Positions 1-7,860 of a stretch of DNA of 10,586 nucleotides are shown here, one piece after another. The translations under genes were made by a program, and so were the position numbers. The stretch comes from UBA6136 sp044378425. GTDB lineage: Bacteria; Pseudomonadota; Gammaproteobacteria; Methylococcales; Methylococcaceae. The first letter of the stretch is position 1, and every line of letters starts with the position of its first letter. A model generated the notes under the pieces. The model did not search any database, was not told the origin of the DNA, and saw only the letters and a list, made by a program, of their open reading frames with translations. Location of the stretch: positions 1 through 10,586 of the forward strand of contig JBILXN010000077.1 in assembly GCA_044378425.1 (NCBI GenBank), given 5' to 3'.

Positions 1-421
1 GATCATAGTCAATCCGTCGAGTTTTTACCGGGCACAACAGTTCAACGTTCGGAAAGTCTTTCAGCCGCTCCAGCGCGGCAAGCTGAATGATCCTATTTTC
101 GACGATATGGCCCAACACCGGCTCGTTGATCTCTTCGCTGCGGAATTCGACATCACCTTGATCCTCCCACACCCGCATCCGCCGATAGGGACACAGGCGA
201 CGGGCCGTTATCCCGGCCCATACCCCGATGGTTTTGAGAATACTGGCAGATGCAACACTGACCGCAGATACTCTGAGGTCGTAAGCTTGCTCGGCAGCAA
301 ATACTTCCGGCGGCGCATCTTCAAGGACGGCTACCCGCAAGCGACTCCCCCCCAGGGCACACCCGAGCGTAGCCCCAACCATCCCGCCACCGACAATCAG
401 CACATCATAATGATCATTCAT
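1..421 (-). CDS. UbiH/UbiF/VisC-family FAD-dependent ubiquinone-biosynthesis hydroxylase (5' part only)
   Basis: The start codon is at 421-419 and 140 codons are read before the window edge, with no stop, so the C-terminal two thirds or so are missing. The N-terminus (MNDHYDVLIVGGGMVGATLG) is a Rossmann FAD-binding fold with the GxGxxG-type motif as GGGMVG at residues 11-16 and an acidic strand end (VLE, about 34-36). The segment YDLRVSAVSVASASIL (about 47-62) and the stretch LGHIVENRIIQLAAL (about 103-117) are hallmarks of the UbiH/UbiF/UbiI/VisC/COQ6 family, which hydroxylates the benzoquinone ring during ubiquinone synthesis at the inner membrane. The start is supported by GGAGGA six bases upstream (433-428). 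Which ring position it acts on (UbiF, UbiH or UbiI type) cannot be decided from this fragment, so no symbol is given. It is divergent from gltB. I see no convincing promoter for it. Confidence 0.88.
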   Translation of the reverse strand, partial: MNDHYDVLIVGGGMVGATLGCALGGSRLRVAVLEDAPPEVFAAEQAYDLRVSAVSVASASILKTIGVWAGITARRLCPYRRMRVWEDQGDVEFRSEEINEPVLGHIVENRIIQLAALERLKDFPNVELLCPVKTRRIDYD

Positions 422-611
422 AGCTGTTCCTCCAGAGCCGGCGGGGATTATCCATCATTCAGTGTCCACTTCACGAATGCAAATTCCAGCGGACCCCATG
501 CAAATCGTTCCAAAATAGAAGGCATTCGACTCAGGCTTAATTCTTGCTGGCAATATCCGTAACAAGTTCTGGTCAGGAGGGTGGGGCTCAGCAACCGATC
601 GAACTGTAGTA

Positions 612-640
612 TTGAAAAAGCGTGGTGAATTCTTTATATT
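612..640 (+). promoter_or_regulatory. Predicted sigma70-type promoter for gltB
   Basis: TTGAAA at 612-617 and TATATT at 635-640 each match five of six consensus bases and are separated by exactly 17 bases. Transcription would start near 646-648 and give a leader of about 170 nt before the gltB start codon. It is the best-looking promoter in the region and points towards gltBD. No sigma54-type GG-N10-GC element typical of nitrogen-regulated promoters was seen nearby. The call is from pattern only. Confidence 0.6.
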
Positions 641-677
641 TTCTGGCCATTTGCTCGATGATTTGCAAGCCTCTGTT

Positions 678-694
678 TGCGTGATGGTCACGCA
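678..694. promoter_or_regulatory. 17-bp perfect palindrome in the gltB leader (operator or RNA hairpin)
   Basis: TGCGTGA-TGG-TCACGCA is a seven-base perfect inverted repeat with a three-base centre. It sits about 30-47 bases downstream of the predicted gltB transcription start, a place where a repressor-binding operator or a stable RNA hairpin would both be effective. The half sites resemble a CRP-like TGTGA/TCACA arrangement, but the three-base spacing is too short for CRP. The binding protein, if any, is unknown. Confidence 0.5.
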
Positions 695-728
695 TTCAAG
701 GCTTCTCGCAACCTGAATTGCAGAATCT

Positions 729-743
729 GCCCGAACTTCGGGC
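729..743 (+). promoter_or_regulatory. Inverted repeat GCCCGAA-C-TTCGGGC in the gltB leader
   Basis: A 15-base perfect palindrome could form a GC-rich hairpin in the gltB leader RNA. It is not followed by a U-run, so it is not a standard intrinsic terminator. A second copy of its right arm (TTCGGGC) occurs at 775-781, so the left arm could pair with either copy; see the findings. Confidence 0.4.
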
Positions 744-766
744 GTCGTTCCCACGGTGTGAACCAA

Positions 767-798
767 GACGGCAATTCGGGCCACGTATGCGTTGCGTC
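767..798 (+). promoter_or_regulatory. Inverted repeat just upstream of the gltB ribosome binding site
   Basis: GACGGCAA at 767-774 can pair with TTGCGTC at 792-798 with one bulged G, leaving a 17-nt loop that contains the second TTCGGGC. It ends seven bases before the GAGG Shine-Dalgarno sequence at 806-809, so it could influence translation. It may also be chance. Confidence 0.3.
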
Positions 799-815
799 CT
801 AGACTGAGGTAAATA

Positions 816-3800
816 ATGAGTTTCAATGCAATTCCCGCAAAGCAGGGTCTTTACGACCCCCGCAATGAACACGATGCTTGCGGCGTGGGCTTTATTGCCC
901 ACATCAAGGGCCAGAAAAGCCATGACATCGTTTGCAAGGGCCTTGAAATTCTGAAGAACATCACCCACCGCGGCGCGGTAGGGGCCGACCCCCGAGCCGG
1001 TGATGGTGCTGGCATACTGATCCAGATTCCAGATGCGTTTCTGCGGGCCGAATGCACCAGTCTGGGTATTTCTCTGCCGGAGGCAGGACACTACGGCGTT
1101 GGTATGGTGTTTCTGCCGCGCAAACCTGAACATCGGGCAACCTGCGAAAAAATTATCGAAGACTTCGTTGCAGCCGAAGGTCAGATCGCACTCGGTTGGC
1201 GCGACGTCCCGGTGCAGAGTGAAGATCTCGGCGAGTCGGTCAAGTTGATCGAGCCCTGCATCCGCCAGATTCTGGTCGGACGCGGCAACAACTGCAGCGA
1301 CCAGGATAGCTTCGAACGCAAATTGTTCGTCATTCGCAAGCAGATCGATAATACGATCCGCAACCTCAAACTGGATGAAGGCAAAATGTTCTATATTCCA
1401 TCGTTCTCATCGAGAACATTGGTCTATAAGGGGATGTTGCTCGCAGATCAGGTCGGCGTTTTCTATCGTGACTTGACCGATGAGCGAATGGTAAGCGCAT
1501 TGGCATTGGTTCATCAGCGATTTTCGACCAATACCTTCCCCACCTGGGATCTCGCACATCCGTTCCGGATGATCGCCCACAACGGGGAGATCAACACACT
1601 GCGCGGCAATATTAACTGGATGGCGGCGCGCCGGCACTCCATGTCATCCAAACTGCTGGGCGAAGATCTTGACAAGATCTGGCCACTCATTGGTGAGGGC
1701 AAATCCGATTCGGCAAGCTTTGACAACGCACTGGAGTTGCTGGTCATGGGGGGTTACTCCATGGTTCACGCCATGATGCTGCTGATCCCGGAAGCCTGGG
1801 CAGGCAACCCTTTGATGGACGAGAAACGCCGCGCTTTTTACGAATATCACTCCGCGCTGATGGAACCCTGGGATGGTCCAGCAGCTGTCGCCTTCACCGA
1901 TGGTCGTCAGATCGGTGCTACCCTCGACCGCAACGGCCTCCGTCCTGCCCGCTACCTGATTACCGACGATGATTACGTCGTCATGGCATCGGAAATGGGG
2001 GTATTGACCATACCTGAAGAGAAAATCGTCAAGAAATGGCGCCTGCAGCCGGGCAAGATGTTCCTGATTGATATCGAGCAGGGTCGCATCATCGATGATA
2101 CTGAAATCAAGGCTGAACTCTGTAATAAAGCCCCCTATCAGCAATGGCTCAACGAGACCCAGATTCAACTGGAGAAACTGCCGCCGGAAGTAGCCGCCAT
2201 GCCACCGGACAGCCGTACCCTGCTCGACCGCCAGCAGGCTTTCGGCTATACCCAGGAAGACATCAAATTCTTCCTGACGCCGATGGCCGAGAGCGGTCAG
2301 GAGCCTGTAGGCTCCATGGGCACCGATGCCGCGCTGGCCGTGCTATCCAGTCGTTCTCGCATGCTCTACGACTATTTCAAGCAGGGTTTTGCCCAGGTCA
2401 CCAACCCCGCAATTGACCCGATCCGAGAGGAACTGGTCATGTCCCTCGTCACCCATATCGGGCCACGTCCCAACCTGCTGGATCTGGAGCATGGCGGAAG
2501 TCACAAGCGGCTGGAAGTTCACCAACCCATCCTGACCAACAAGGATCTGGAGAAAATCCGTCGAATTGAAGCCCGCACCGGCGGTGCCTTCAAGACCGTT
2601 ACCCTGAGCCTGTGCTACCCGGCCGATAAAGGGACTACAGGGATGGAAGCGGCTATTGAACAGGTCTGCCAGCAGGCTGAGCAGGCCGTTCATGATGGCA
2701 ATAACATTCTTATCCTGTCAGACCGGGACATGGATGCCGAGCACATCGCCATCCCGGCGCTGCTGGCGACCTCTGCGGTTCATTATCACTTGATTCGAGC
2801 CGGGCTGCGGACCGAAGTCGGTCTCGTAATCGAGACAGGCGAGGCACGGGAAGTTCACCATTTCGCCCTTTTGGCAGGTTATGGCGCTGAAGCCATCAAC
2901 CCCTACCTCGCCTTCGATACCTTGTCCGATATTCGACGCGGATTCGCTCAAACCGTATCGGAAGATGAAGTTCACAAGCGCTACATCAAGGCTATCGGCA
3001 AAGCACTGATGAAAATCATGTCCAAGATGGGCATCTCAACCTACCAGTCGTACTGCAGTGCACAGATCTTTAATGCGATCGGTCTCAGCGACGCCTTCCT
3101 GGAAAAATACTTCACAGGAACCAGCTGCACGACGGGCGGTGCCGGCTTGCAGGAAATCGCCGAAGAAACCGTTCGTCGGCACCGCCAAGGCTATGGCGAT
3201 GCGCCGATCTATCGCCATGCTCTTGATGTTGGCGGAGAGTACGCCTACCGCGTCAGGGGTGAAGATCACGTCTGGACCCCGGAGACCATATCAAAGCTCC
3301 AGCTGGCGACCCGTACCAATAACTGGGATACCTACGTCGATTACACCCGTTCCATCAACGAACAGAACGAACGGCTGTTGACCCTTCGGGGCCTGCTTGA
3401 TTTCAGGTTCGAACGCTCGCCGGTCCCGCTGGATGAAGTGGAACCCGCGAAAGACATCGTCAAGCGTTTTGCGACCGGCGCCATGTCATTCGGTTCGATT
3501 TCCTACGAGGCTCACACCACGCTCGCCATCGCCATGAACCGGATTGGAGGAAAATCCAATACCGGTGAGGGCGGCGAGCTATCGGAACGCTTCAAGCCCA
3601 TGGCCAATGGCGACTCCATGCGGTCGGCAATCAAACAGGTTGCTTCCGGTCGCTTTGGTGTTACAGCCGAGTATCTGGTGAATGCCGACGATATCCAGAT
3701 CAAGATCAGTCAGGGCGCAAAACCGGGCGAAGGCGGTCAACTTCCCGGCCATAAGGTGGATGCCACCATAGCCAAGGTGCGTCATTCAACACCGGGCGTC

Positions 3801-5447
3801 GGGCTGATTTCTCCGCCACCGCACCATGACATCTACTCGATCGAAGATTTGGGCCAGCTGATTCACGACCTCAAGAACGTCAATCCCGACGCGCGCATCA
3901 GCGTCAAACTGGTATCCGAAGTCGGTGTCGGTACTGTCGCAGCCGGCGTTGCCAAGGCCCATGCCGATCACGTGACTATTGCAGGCTATGACGGAGGCAC
4001 CGGTGCCAGCCCGATCACATCAATCAAGCACGCCGGGCTTCCTTGGGAAATTGGCTTGGCCGAAACCCACCAGACGCTGGTACTCAACAAGCTCCGCGGC
4101 CGTATCTGCGTGCAGGCAGATGGCGGTATGCGCTCTGGACGAGATGTGGTGATTGCCGCTCTGCTAGGTGCCGACGAATTTGGCTTCGCAACGGCACCAT
4201 TGATTGTTGAAGGCTGCATCATGATGCGCAAATGCCACCTTAATACCTGCCCGGTCGGCGTGGCTACCCAGGATCCCGAACTGCGCAAACGCTTCACCGG
4301 CCAACCGGAACATGTTGTCAATTTCTTCTTCTTCATCGCTGAAGAAGTCAGGCAGTTGATGGCCAAGTTGGGTTATCGAAGTTTTGCCGAGATGATTGGC
4401 CAGACCGACCGCCTTGATATGCGAAAGGCTGTCACCCACTGGAAGGCGTCGAAGATAGACCTCGCGCGTTTACTCTACAAGCCAATACCAGAACCTGGTG
4501 TCTCAATTTATAACACCGAGACTCAGGATCATGGGCTCGATAAGGCACTGGACAAAACGCTGATCGAACGGGCCCTGCCCGCCCTCAATTCGCGAACGCC
4601 CGTTAGCATTGAAACAGGCATCCGCAACTTCAACCGCACCGCCGGCGCCATGCTGTCGGGTGAGGTTGCCAAGCGCTATGGTCACGCCGGGCTGGCTGAA
4701 GACACCATCCATATCAAGATGCACGGTACGGCAGGCCAGAGTTTCGGCGCCTTTCTCGCCGCCGGTGTGACGATGGAGCTATCTGGCGAGGGTAACGACT
4801 ATGTAGGTAAAGGCCTCTCTGGCGGTCGCATCGTGATCTACCCTCCAACGGAATGTCCGATCGAAGCCGAGAACAACATCATCGTAGGCAACACCGTTCT
4901 ATACGGTGCCATCCAGGGTGAGTGTTACTTCCGCGGTGTCGCGGGCGAACGATTTGCCGTACGTAACTCAGGCGCCGTAGCCGTGGTTGAAGGCGTTGGT
5001 GACCACGGTTGCGAATACATGACCGGAGGTGTTGTGGTGGTACTTGGCGAAACGGGCCGTAACTTTGCGGCCGGCATGTCAGGTGGTATTGCCTATGTCC
5101 TGGACGAGGCCGGCGATTTTGATCGTCGCTGCAACCTGTCCATGGTCGAATTGCAGCCGATTCCATATGAAGACCAGGCACTTGAGCGTCGAGATCACCA
5201 AGGCGGCGACATGGAAGCACACGGCTTGGTTGACGTAATGCATGACATGACCCGTCACGATCAACAGCGCCTCCGCAGCCTGATCGAGAAACACCGTCGC
5301 TATACTGGTAGCGCAAAAGCCCAGCGAATACTTGAGAACTGGGAGGACTACGCCGCCAAATTCGTCAAGGTGATGCCGGTCGACTACCGTCTTGCCCTGG
5401 AAAAAATGCAGGCGGCACAGATCAAAGTATCGCAGGTCAGTCACTAA
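816..5447 (+). CDS. gltB: Glutamate synthase large (alpha) subunit, NADPH type
   Basis: This 1543-residue protein carries out the glutamine-hydrolysing and glutamate-forming steps of glutamate synthase (GOGAT) in the cytoplasm: ammonia released from glutamine is channelled to 2-oxoglutarate. Visible domains in order: a class II glutamine amidotransferase whose nucleophile is Cys22 (DACGVGF), with HNGEIN at 255-260; a central region (about 460-760) including LILSDRDM near 632; the FMN-binding synthase domain (about 830-1200) with GAMSFGS at 888-894, KSNTGEGGE at 913-921 and DGGTGASP at 1059-1066; the 3Fe-4S cysteines C1134, C1140 and C1145; and a C-terminal GXGXG beta-helix domain (about 1265-1440). 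Cys22 implies that a 21-residue propeptide is removed, shorter than the propeptides of well-studied relatives. Length is normal for the family and the frame is intact. The start is supported by GAGG at 806-809. It heads an operon with gltD. Confidence 0.98.
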   Translation: MSFNAIPAKQGLYDPRNEHDACGVGFIAHIKGQKSHDIVCKGLEILKNITHRGAVGADPRAGDGAGILIQIPDAFLRAECTSLGISLPEAGHYGVGMVFLPRKPEHRATCEKIIEDFVAAEGQIALGWRDVPVQSEDLGESVKLIEPCIRQILVGRGNNCSDQDSFERKLFVIRKQIDNTIRNLKLDEGKMFYIPSFSSRTLVYKGMLLADQVGVFYRDLTDERMVSALALVHQRFSTNTFPTWDLAHPFRMIAHNGEINTLRGNINWMAARRHSMSSKLLGEDLDKIWPLIGEGKSDSASFDNALELLVMGGYSMVHAMMLLIPEAWAGNPLMDEKRRAFYEYHSALMEPWDGPAAVAFTDGRQIGATLDRNGLRPARYLITDDDYVVMASEMGVLTIPEEKIVKKWRLQPGKMFLIDIEQGRIIDDTEIKAELCNKAPYQQWLNETQIQLEKLPPEVAAMPPDSRTLLDRQQAFGYTQEDIKFFLTPMAESGQEPVGSMGTDAALAVLSSRSRMLYDYFKQGFAQVTNPAIDPIREELVMSLVTHIGPRPNLLDLEHGGSHKRLEVHQPILTNKDLEKIRRIEARTGGAFKTVTLSLCYPADKGTTGMEAAIEQVCQQAEQAVHDGNNILILSDRDMDAEHIAIPALLATSAVHYHLIRAGLRTEVGLVIETGEAREVHHFALLAGYGAEAINPYLAFDTLSDIRRGFAQTVSEDEVHKRYIKAIGKALMKIMSKMGISTYQSYCSAQIFNAIGLSDAFLEKYFTGTSCTTGGAGLQEIAEETVRRHRQGYGDAPIYRHALDVGGEYAYRVRGEDHVWTPETISKLQLATRTNNWDTYVDYTRSINEQNERLLTLRGLLDFRFERSPVPLDEVEPAKDIVKRFATGAMSFGSISYEAHTTLAIAMNRIGGKSNTGEGGELSERFKPMANGDSMRSAIKQVASGRFGVTAEYLVNADDIQIKISQGAKPGEGGQLPGHKVDATIAKVRHSTPGVGLISPPPHHDIYSIEDLGQLIHDLKNVNPDARISVKLVSEVGVGTVAAGVAKAHADHVTIAGYDGGTGASPITSIKHAGLPWEIGLAETHQTLVLNKLRGRICVQADGGMRSGRDVVIAALLGADEFGFATAPLIVEGCIMMRKCHLNTCPVGVATQDPELRKRFTGQPEHVVNFFFFIAEEVRQLMAKLGYRSFAEMIGQTDRLDMRKAVTHWKASKIDLARLLYKPIPEPGVSIYNTETQDHGLDKALDKTLIERALPALNSRTPVSIETGIRNFNRTAGAMLSGEVAKRYGHAGLAEDTIHIKMHGTAGQSFGAFLAAGVTMELSGEGNDYVGKGLSGGRIVIYPPTECPIEAENNIIVGNTVLYGAIQGECYFRGVAGERFAVRNSGAVAVVEGVGDHGCEYMTGGVVVVLGETGRNFAAGMSGGIAYVLDEAGDFDRRCNLSMVELQPIPYEDQALERRDHQGGDMEAHGLVDVMHDMTRHDQQRLRSLIEKHRRYTGSAKAQRILENWEDYAAKFVKVMPVDYRLALEKMQAAQIKVSQVSH

Positions 5448-5551
5448 CAGCCGCTAAACCGGGGCCGGCAACGGTGCTCCCCGGTGAGGGCCAAAGTCTG
5501 GCGATTTTGCTAACAGCGAGCCAAAAGGCTCACTCATGAGGTCATAAGAAC
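5448..5551 (+). other. gltB-gltD intercistronic spacer with two hairpins and the gltD ribosome binding site
   Basis: The 104-base spacer contains a seven-base inverted repeat ACCGGGG (5458-5464) / CCCCGGT (5479-5485) with a 14-nt loop, and a compact hairpin GAGCC-AAAA-GGCTC (5518-5531). Neither is followed by a U-run, so full termination is unlikely; RNA processing, stability or subunit-ratio effects are possible. GAGGT at 5538-5542 is the likely Shine-Dalgarno site of gltD, nine bases before the ATG. A perfect CTCATGAG palindrome (5533-5540) overlaps it. Confidence 0.5.
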
Positions 5552-6991
5552 ATGGGCAAACCCACGGGTTTCATGGAAATCTCGCGTCAAGACAGACGCT
5601 ATACACTGGTGGCTGATCGGGTGCAGCATTACCGGGAGTTCGTCGTTCCTCTTAGCGCCGAAGAACTTGGACGGCAGGGCGCACGCTGCATGGATTGCGG
5701 CATTCCCTACTGCCACAATGGCTGCCCGGTCAATAACATTATCCCGGACTGGAACGACCTGGTGTTCCATGGGAACTGGCGAGAAGCTATTGACGTGCTT
5801 CATAGCACCAACAATTTCCCGGAATTTACCGGTCGTATCTGCCCCGCCCCCTGCGAAGCAGCCTGTACCCTGAATTTGACTGATGAACCGGTCACCATCA
5901 AGTCAATCGAGTGTGCCATTGTAGACAAAGCCTGGGAAATGGGTTGGATTGAGCCACAAATTCCACAGCACCGTACGGGTAAAAATGTCGCGGTCGTAGG
6001 CTCCGGACCTGCAGGTCTCGCCACAGCGCAACAGTTAGCCCGCGCCGGTCATCATGTCGTTGTATTTGAAAAGAGTGACCGCATCGGTGGCTTGCTCCGC
6101 TATGGCATCCCCGACTTCAAGATGGAAAAACACCTGATCGACCGTCGCATCGCCCAGATGCAGGCTGAGGGTGTGGTCTTCCGTCCTAATCTGCATATCG
6201 GCAAGGACATTCCGGCCAGCGAGTTGCTTCGTGATTTCGACGCCGTCGTGCTAGCAGGCGGCTCGGAAAAACCCCGTGACCTTGGGGTCGTGGGTCGTGA
6301 ACTTAAGGGCGTTCATTTTGCTATGGATTTTCTGCCGCAGCAGAACAAGCGCAATGCCGGAGACACCATTCCTGAAACCATCAGCCTGAGCGCAAGCGGC
6401 AAACGGGTTGTAGTCATCGGCGGCGGCGACACCGGGTCTGACTGTATTGGTACATCAAAACGGCATGGGGCTGAGTCTATAACCCAGCTGGAAATCATGC
6501 CCAAACCCCCAGAGAAGGAAAATAAATCACTGACCTGGCCAAACTGGCCAAATAAACTGCGAACATCAAGCTCCCATGAGGAAGGCTGTGAGCGGATGTG
6601 GAGCGTCGATACCGTGTCGCTGGAAGGCGAGAATGGTCAGCTGACCAAAATCAACTGCGTCAAAGTCGAGTGGACCCACGAGGCCGGACGATGGGTCATG
6701 AATAAAGTCCCCGGCAGTGAATTCAGCATTGAGACCGACCTGGTACTGTTGGCCATGGGCTTTGTGAATCCCATCAACGAAGGCATGCTGGAGGAACTAG
6801 GAGTCGAAAGGGATGAAAGAAAAAATGTAAAAGCTGATACCGTCAGTTACCGCACATCGGTAGACAAGGTCTTCACCGCTGGCGACATGCGCCGAGGTCA
6901 GTCACTAGTAGTCTGGGCTATTCGCGAAGGCCGTCAGTGTGCCCGCTCCGTCGATGAATTCCTGATGGGCAGCAGCGAATTACCACGCTAG
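5552..6991 (+). CDS. gltD: Glutamate synthase small (beta) subunit, NADPH-oxidising flavoprotein
   Basis: This 479-residue protein is the small subunit of glutamate synthase. It oxidises NADPH at an FAD and passes electrons through 4Fe-4S clusters to the FMN of GltB. Two N-terminal cysteine groups are visible: C46, C49, C54 and C58 (CMDCGIPYCHNGC) and C97, C101 and C105 (CPAPCEAAC). The FAD-binding Rossmann motif GSGPAG is at 150-155, followed by EKSDRIGGLLRYGIPDFK (173-190). The NADPH-binding motif GGGDTG is at 290-295. The C-terminal family signature AGDMRRGQSLVVWAIREGRQ (443-462) is complete. Length is normal and no break is seen. It follows gltB by 104 bases on the same strand and is presumably co-transcribed. 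Homologous flavoproteins occur in other oxidoreductases, but its position after gltB fixes the assignment. Confidence 0.97.
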   Translation: MGKPTGFMEISRQDRRYTLVADRVQHYREFVVPLSAEELGRQGARCMDCGIPYCHNGCPVNNIIPDWNDLVFHGNWREAIDVLHSTNNFPEFTGRICPAPCEAACTLNLTDEPVTIKSIECAIVDKAWEMGWIEPQIPQHRTGKNVAVVGSGPAGLATAQQLARAGHHVVVFEKSDRIGGLLRYGIPDFKMEKHLIDRRIAQMQAEGVVFRPNLHIGKDIPASELLRDFDAVVLAGGSEKPRDLGVVGRELKGVHFAMDFLPQQNKRNAGDTIPETISLSASGKRVVVIGGGDTGSDCIGTSKRHGAESITQLEIMPKPPEKENKSLTWPNWPNKLRTSSSHEEGCERMWSVDTVSLEGENGQLTKINCVKVEWTHEAGRWVMNKVPGSEFSIETDLVLLAMGFVNPINEGMLEELGVERDERKNVKADTVSYRTSVDKVFTAGDMRRGQSLVVWAIREGRQCARSVDEFLMGSSELPR

Positions 6992-7197
6992 CCCAAACAT
7001 CAAACCTTCGAATCTCCATCCAGCCGATGCTCTGCAGTTGAAACCTGCAGGGCGTTGGCCCTCAGAATCAATACAAATGTTCACATCGTCGACGAGGTTT
7101 ACGCCTCTCTGATGCCGAACGTTTACCCCGTAGGTACAACAGGTTATACCCTACTGGGAAATCAAAATCGGACGGGGTCCTGTTAACCCTGTACCGC
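6992..7197. other. Convergent intergenic region between gltD and msrQ with several inverted repeats
   Basis: No gene is visible here. Near gltD there is CTGCAG (7032-7037) repeated at 7045-7050 with a seven-base gap, overlapping a small hairpin AGGGC-GTTG-GCCCT (7049-7062); this may be the 3' end structure of the gltBD message, though no T-run follows. Near msrQ there is a longer interrupted inverted repeat, GGTACAACAGG (7133-7143) against CCTGTT (7179-7184) and TGTACC (7190-7195). A termination function is reasonable for a convergent region, but no textbook intrinsic terminator is present. Confidence 0.45.
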
Positions 7198-7848
7198 TCA
7201 CCCCTGCCTTTTCAGGCGAGAAGTGGGAGTAGTTGAGCCCGCATTTCTCTTAGGCCACATCATGCGGGCACACAGCACGAAGCACAGCACGAGGATATAG
7301 CAGGCGGGGTCGGTAATATCCCGCTTGACCAGCCATAAGTAATGCAAGGCTCCCCCAATTCCGGCGAGATAGACCAACCGATGCAACCGTTTCCAACGTT
7401 TACCAAGACGCCGGACCATGACATCGGTCGAGGTCAACGCCAGAGGAAACAGCACTGCGAATGTAAAAACACCCGCAGTGATGTAGGGGCGCTTGATCAC
7501 ATCCTTCACCATGCCCGCCCAGTCGAAAAACTGATCGAAAACCAAATAGGTGGCTAAGTGCAGGCTGGCATAGAAAAAACAGAACAAGCCCAGCATGCGC
7601 CGCAGACGAACCAGCCACATCCAACCGAAAAGCTTGCTAACGGGTGTGATGGTCAGCGTGATCATGAGGAAATTAAGGGCCCAGATGCCCGTACTGCGGG
7701 TGAGCGTTTCAATGGGATTGACCCCAAGCTGTCCCCCTAGCGCTCGTAATCCAAGAGCGATGAACGGACCCAAAGACAGGACGAAACAGATGCGTTTCAG
7801 CCACAAAAAGGCTGGGTTGGATAACGTCCTGTATGGGCCGATTACCAT
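7198..7848 (-). CDS. msrQ: MsrQ, haem b membrane subunit of periplasmic methionine sulfoxide reductase
   Basis: This 216-residue, very hydrophobic protein matches the MsrQ (YedZ) family of the ferric-reductase-like transmembrane domain superfamily. It takes electrons from the respiratory quinone pool and delivers them across the inner membrane to MsrP. About six membrane spans are visible. Candidate haem-ligand histidines H97 (FYASLHLATYL), H156 (KRLHRLVYL) and H169 (GALHYLWLVKRD) lie in the usual positions and spacing for the family. The short basic C-terminal tail (about 197-216) should be cytoplasmic. The ATG starts 12 bases after the msrP stop, with only a weak Shine-Dalgarno match (AGG overlapping the msrP stop), so translational coupling to msrP is likely. 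Confidence 0.94.
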   Translation of the reverse strand: MVIGPYRTLSNPAFLWLKRICFVLSLGPFIALGLRALGGQLGVNPIETLTRSTGIWALNFLMITLTITPVSKLFGWMWLVRLRRMLGLFCFFYASLHLATYLVFDQFFDWAGMVKDVIKRPYITAGVFTFAVLFPLALTSTDVMVRRLGKRWKRLHRLVYLAGIGGALHYLWLVKRDITDPACYILVLCFVLCARMMWPKRNAGSTTPTSRLKRQG

Positions 7849-7860
7849 CAGGGGTACAGC

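Larger units (their letters stand above)
422..815. other. Divergent intergenic region between the ubiquinone hydroxylase and gltB
   Basis: This 394-base stretch holds no credible gene. The open frames crossing it have low-complexity, non-family-like translations and no good ribosome binding site. It contains the predicted gltB promoter (612-640) and three inverted repeats in the predicted gltB leader (678-694, 729-743, 767-798), listed separately. The left 180 bases (about 430-610) must carry the promoter of the leftward hydroxylase gene, but I could not pick a -35/-10 pair there with confidence. Confidence 0.7.

Noticed and set aside
107..562. 151-codon rightward open frame
   Set aside because: It is the antisense of the ubiquinone hydroxylase, whose opposite-strand reading shows clear FAD-binding and family motifs and a strong ribosome binding site.
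641..665. Sigma54 promoter candidate (TGGCC...TTGC)
   Set aside because: The GG and GC elements are not at the required ten-base spacing, and a good sigma70-type promoter lies directly upstream.
678..694. CRP-like site
   Set aside because: The TGA/TCA half sites are there, but the spacer is three bases instead of six and it lies downstream of the predicted transcription start.
455..826. 123-codon leftward open frame in the region between the ubiquinone hydroxylase and gltB
   Set aside because: Its translation has no recognisable family features, it lacks a good ribosome binding site, and it runs antiparallel through the predicted gltB promoter and leader and over the gltB start.
1644..2168. 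174-codon leftward open frame inside gltB
   Set aside because: It is antisense to a highly conserved part of gltB; the composition is that of a shadow frame and no domain is seen.
7049..7062. Intrinsic terminator after gltD
   Set aside because: The AGGGC-GTTG-GCCCT stem is short and is followed by CAGAATCAATAC, with no T-run, so it is only noted as an inverted repeat.
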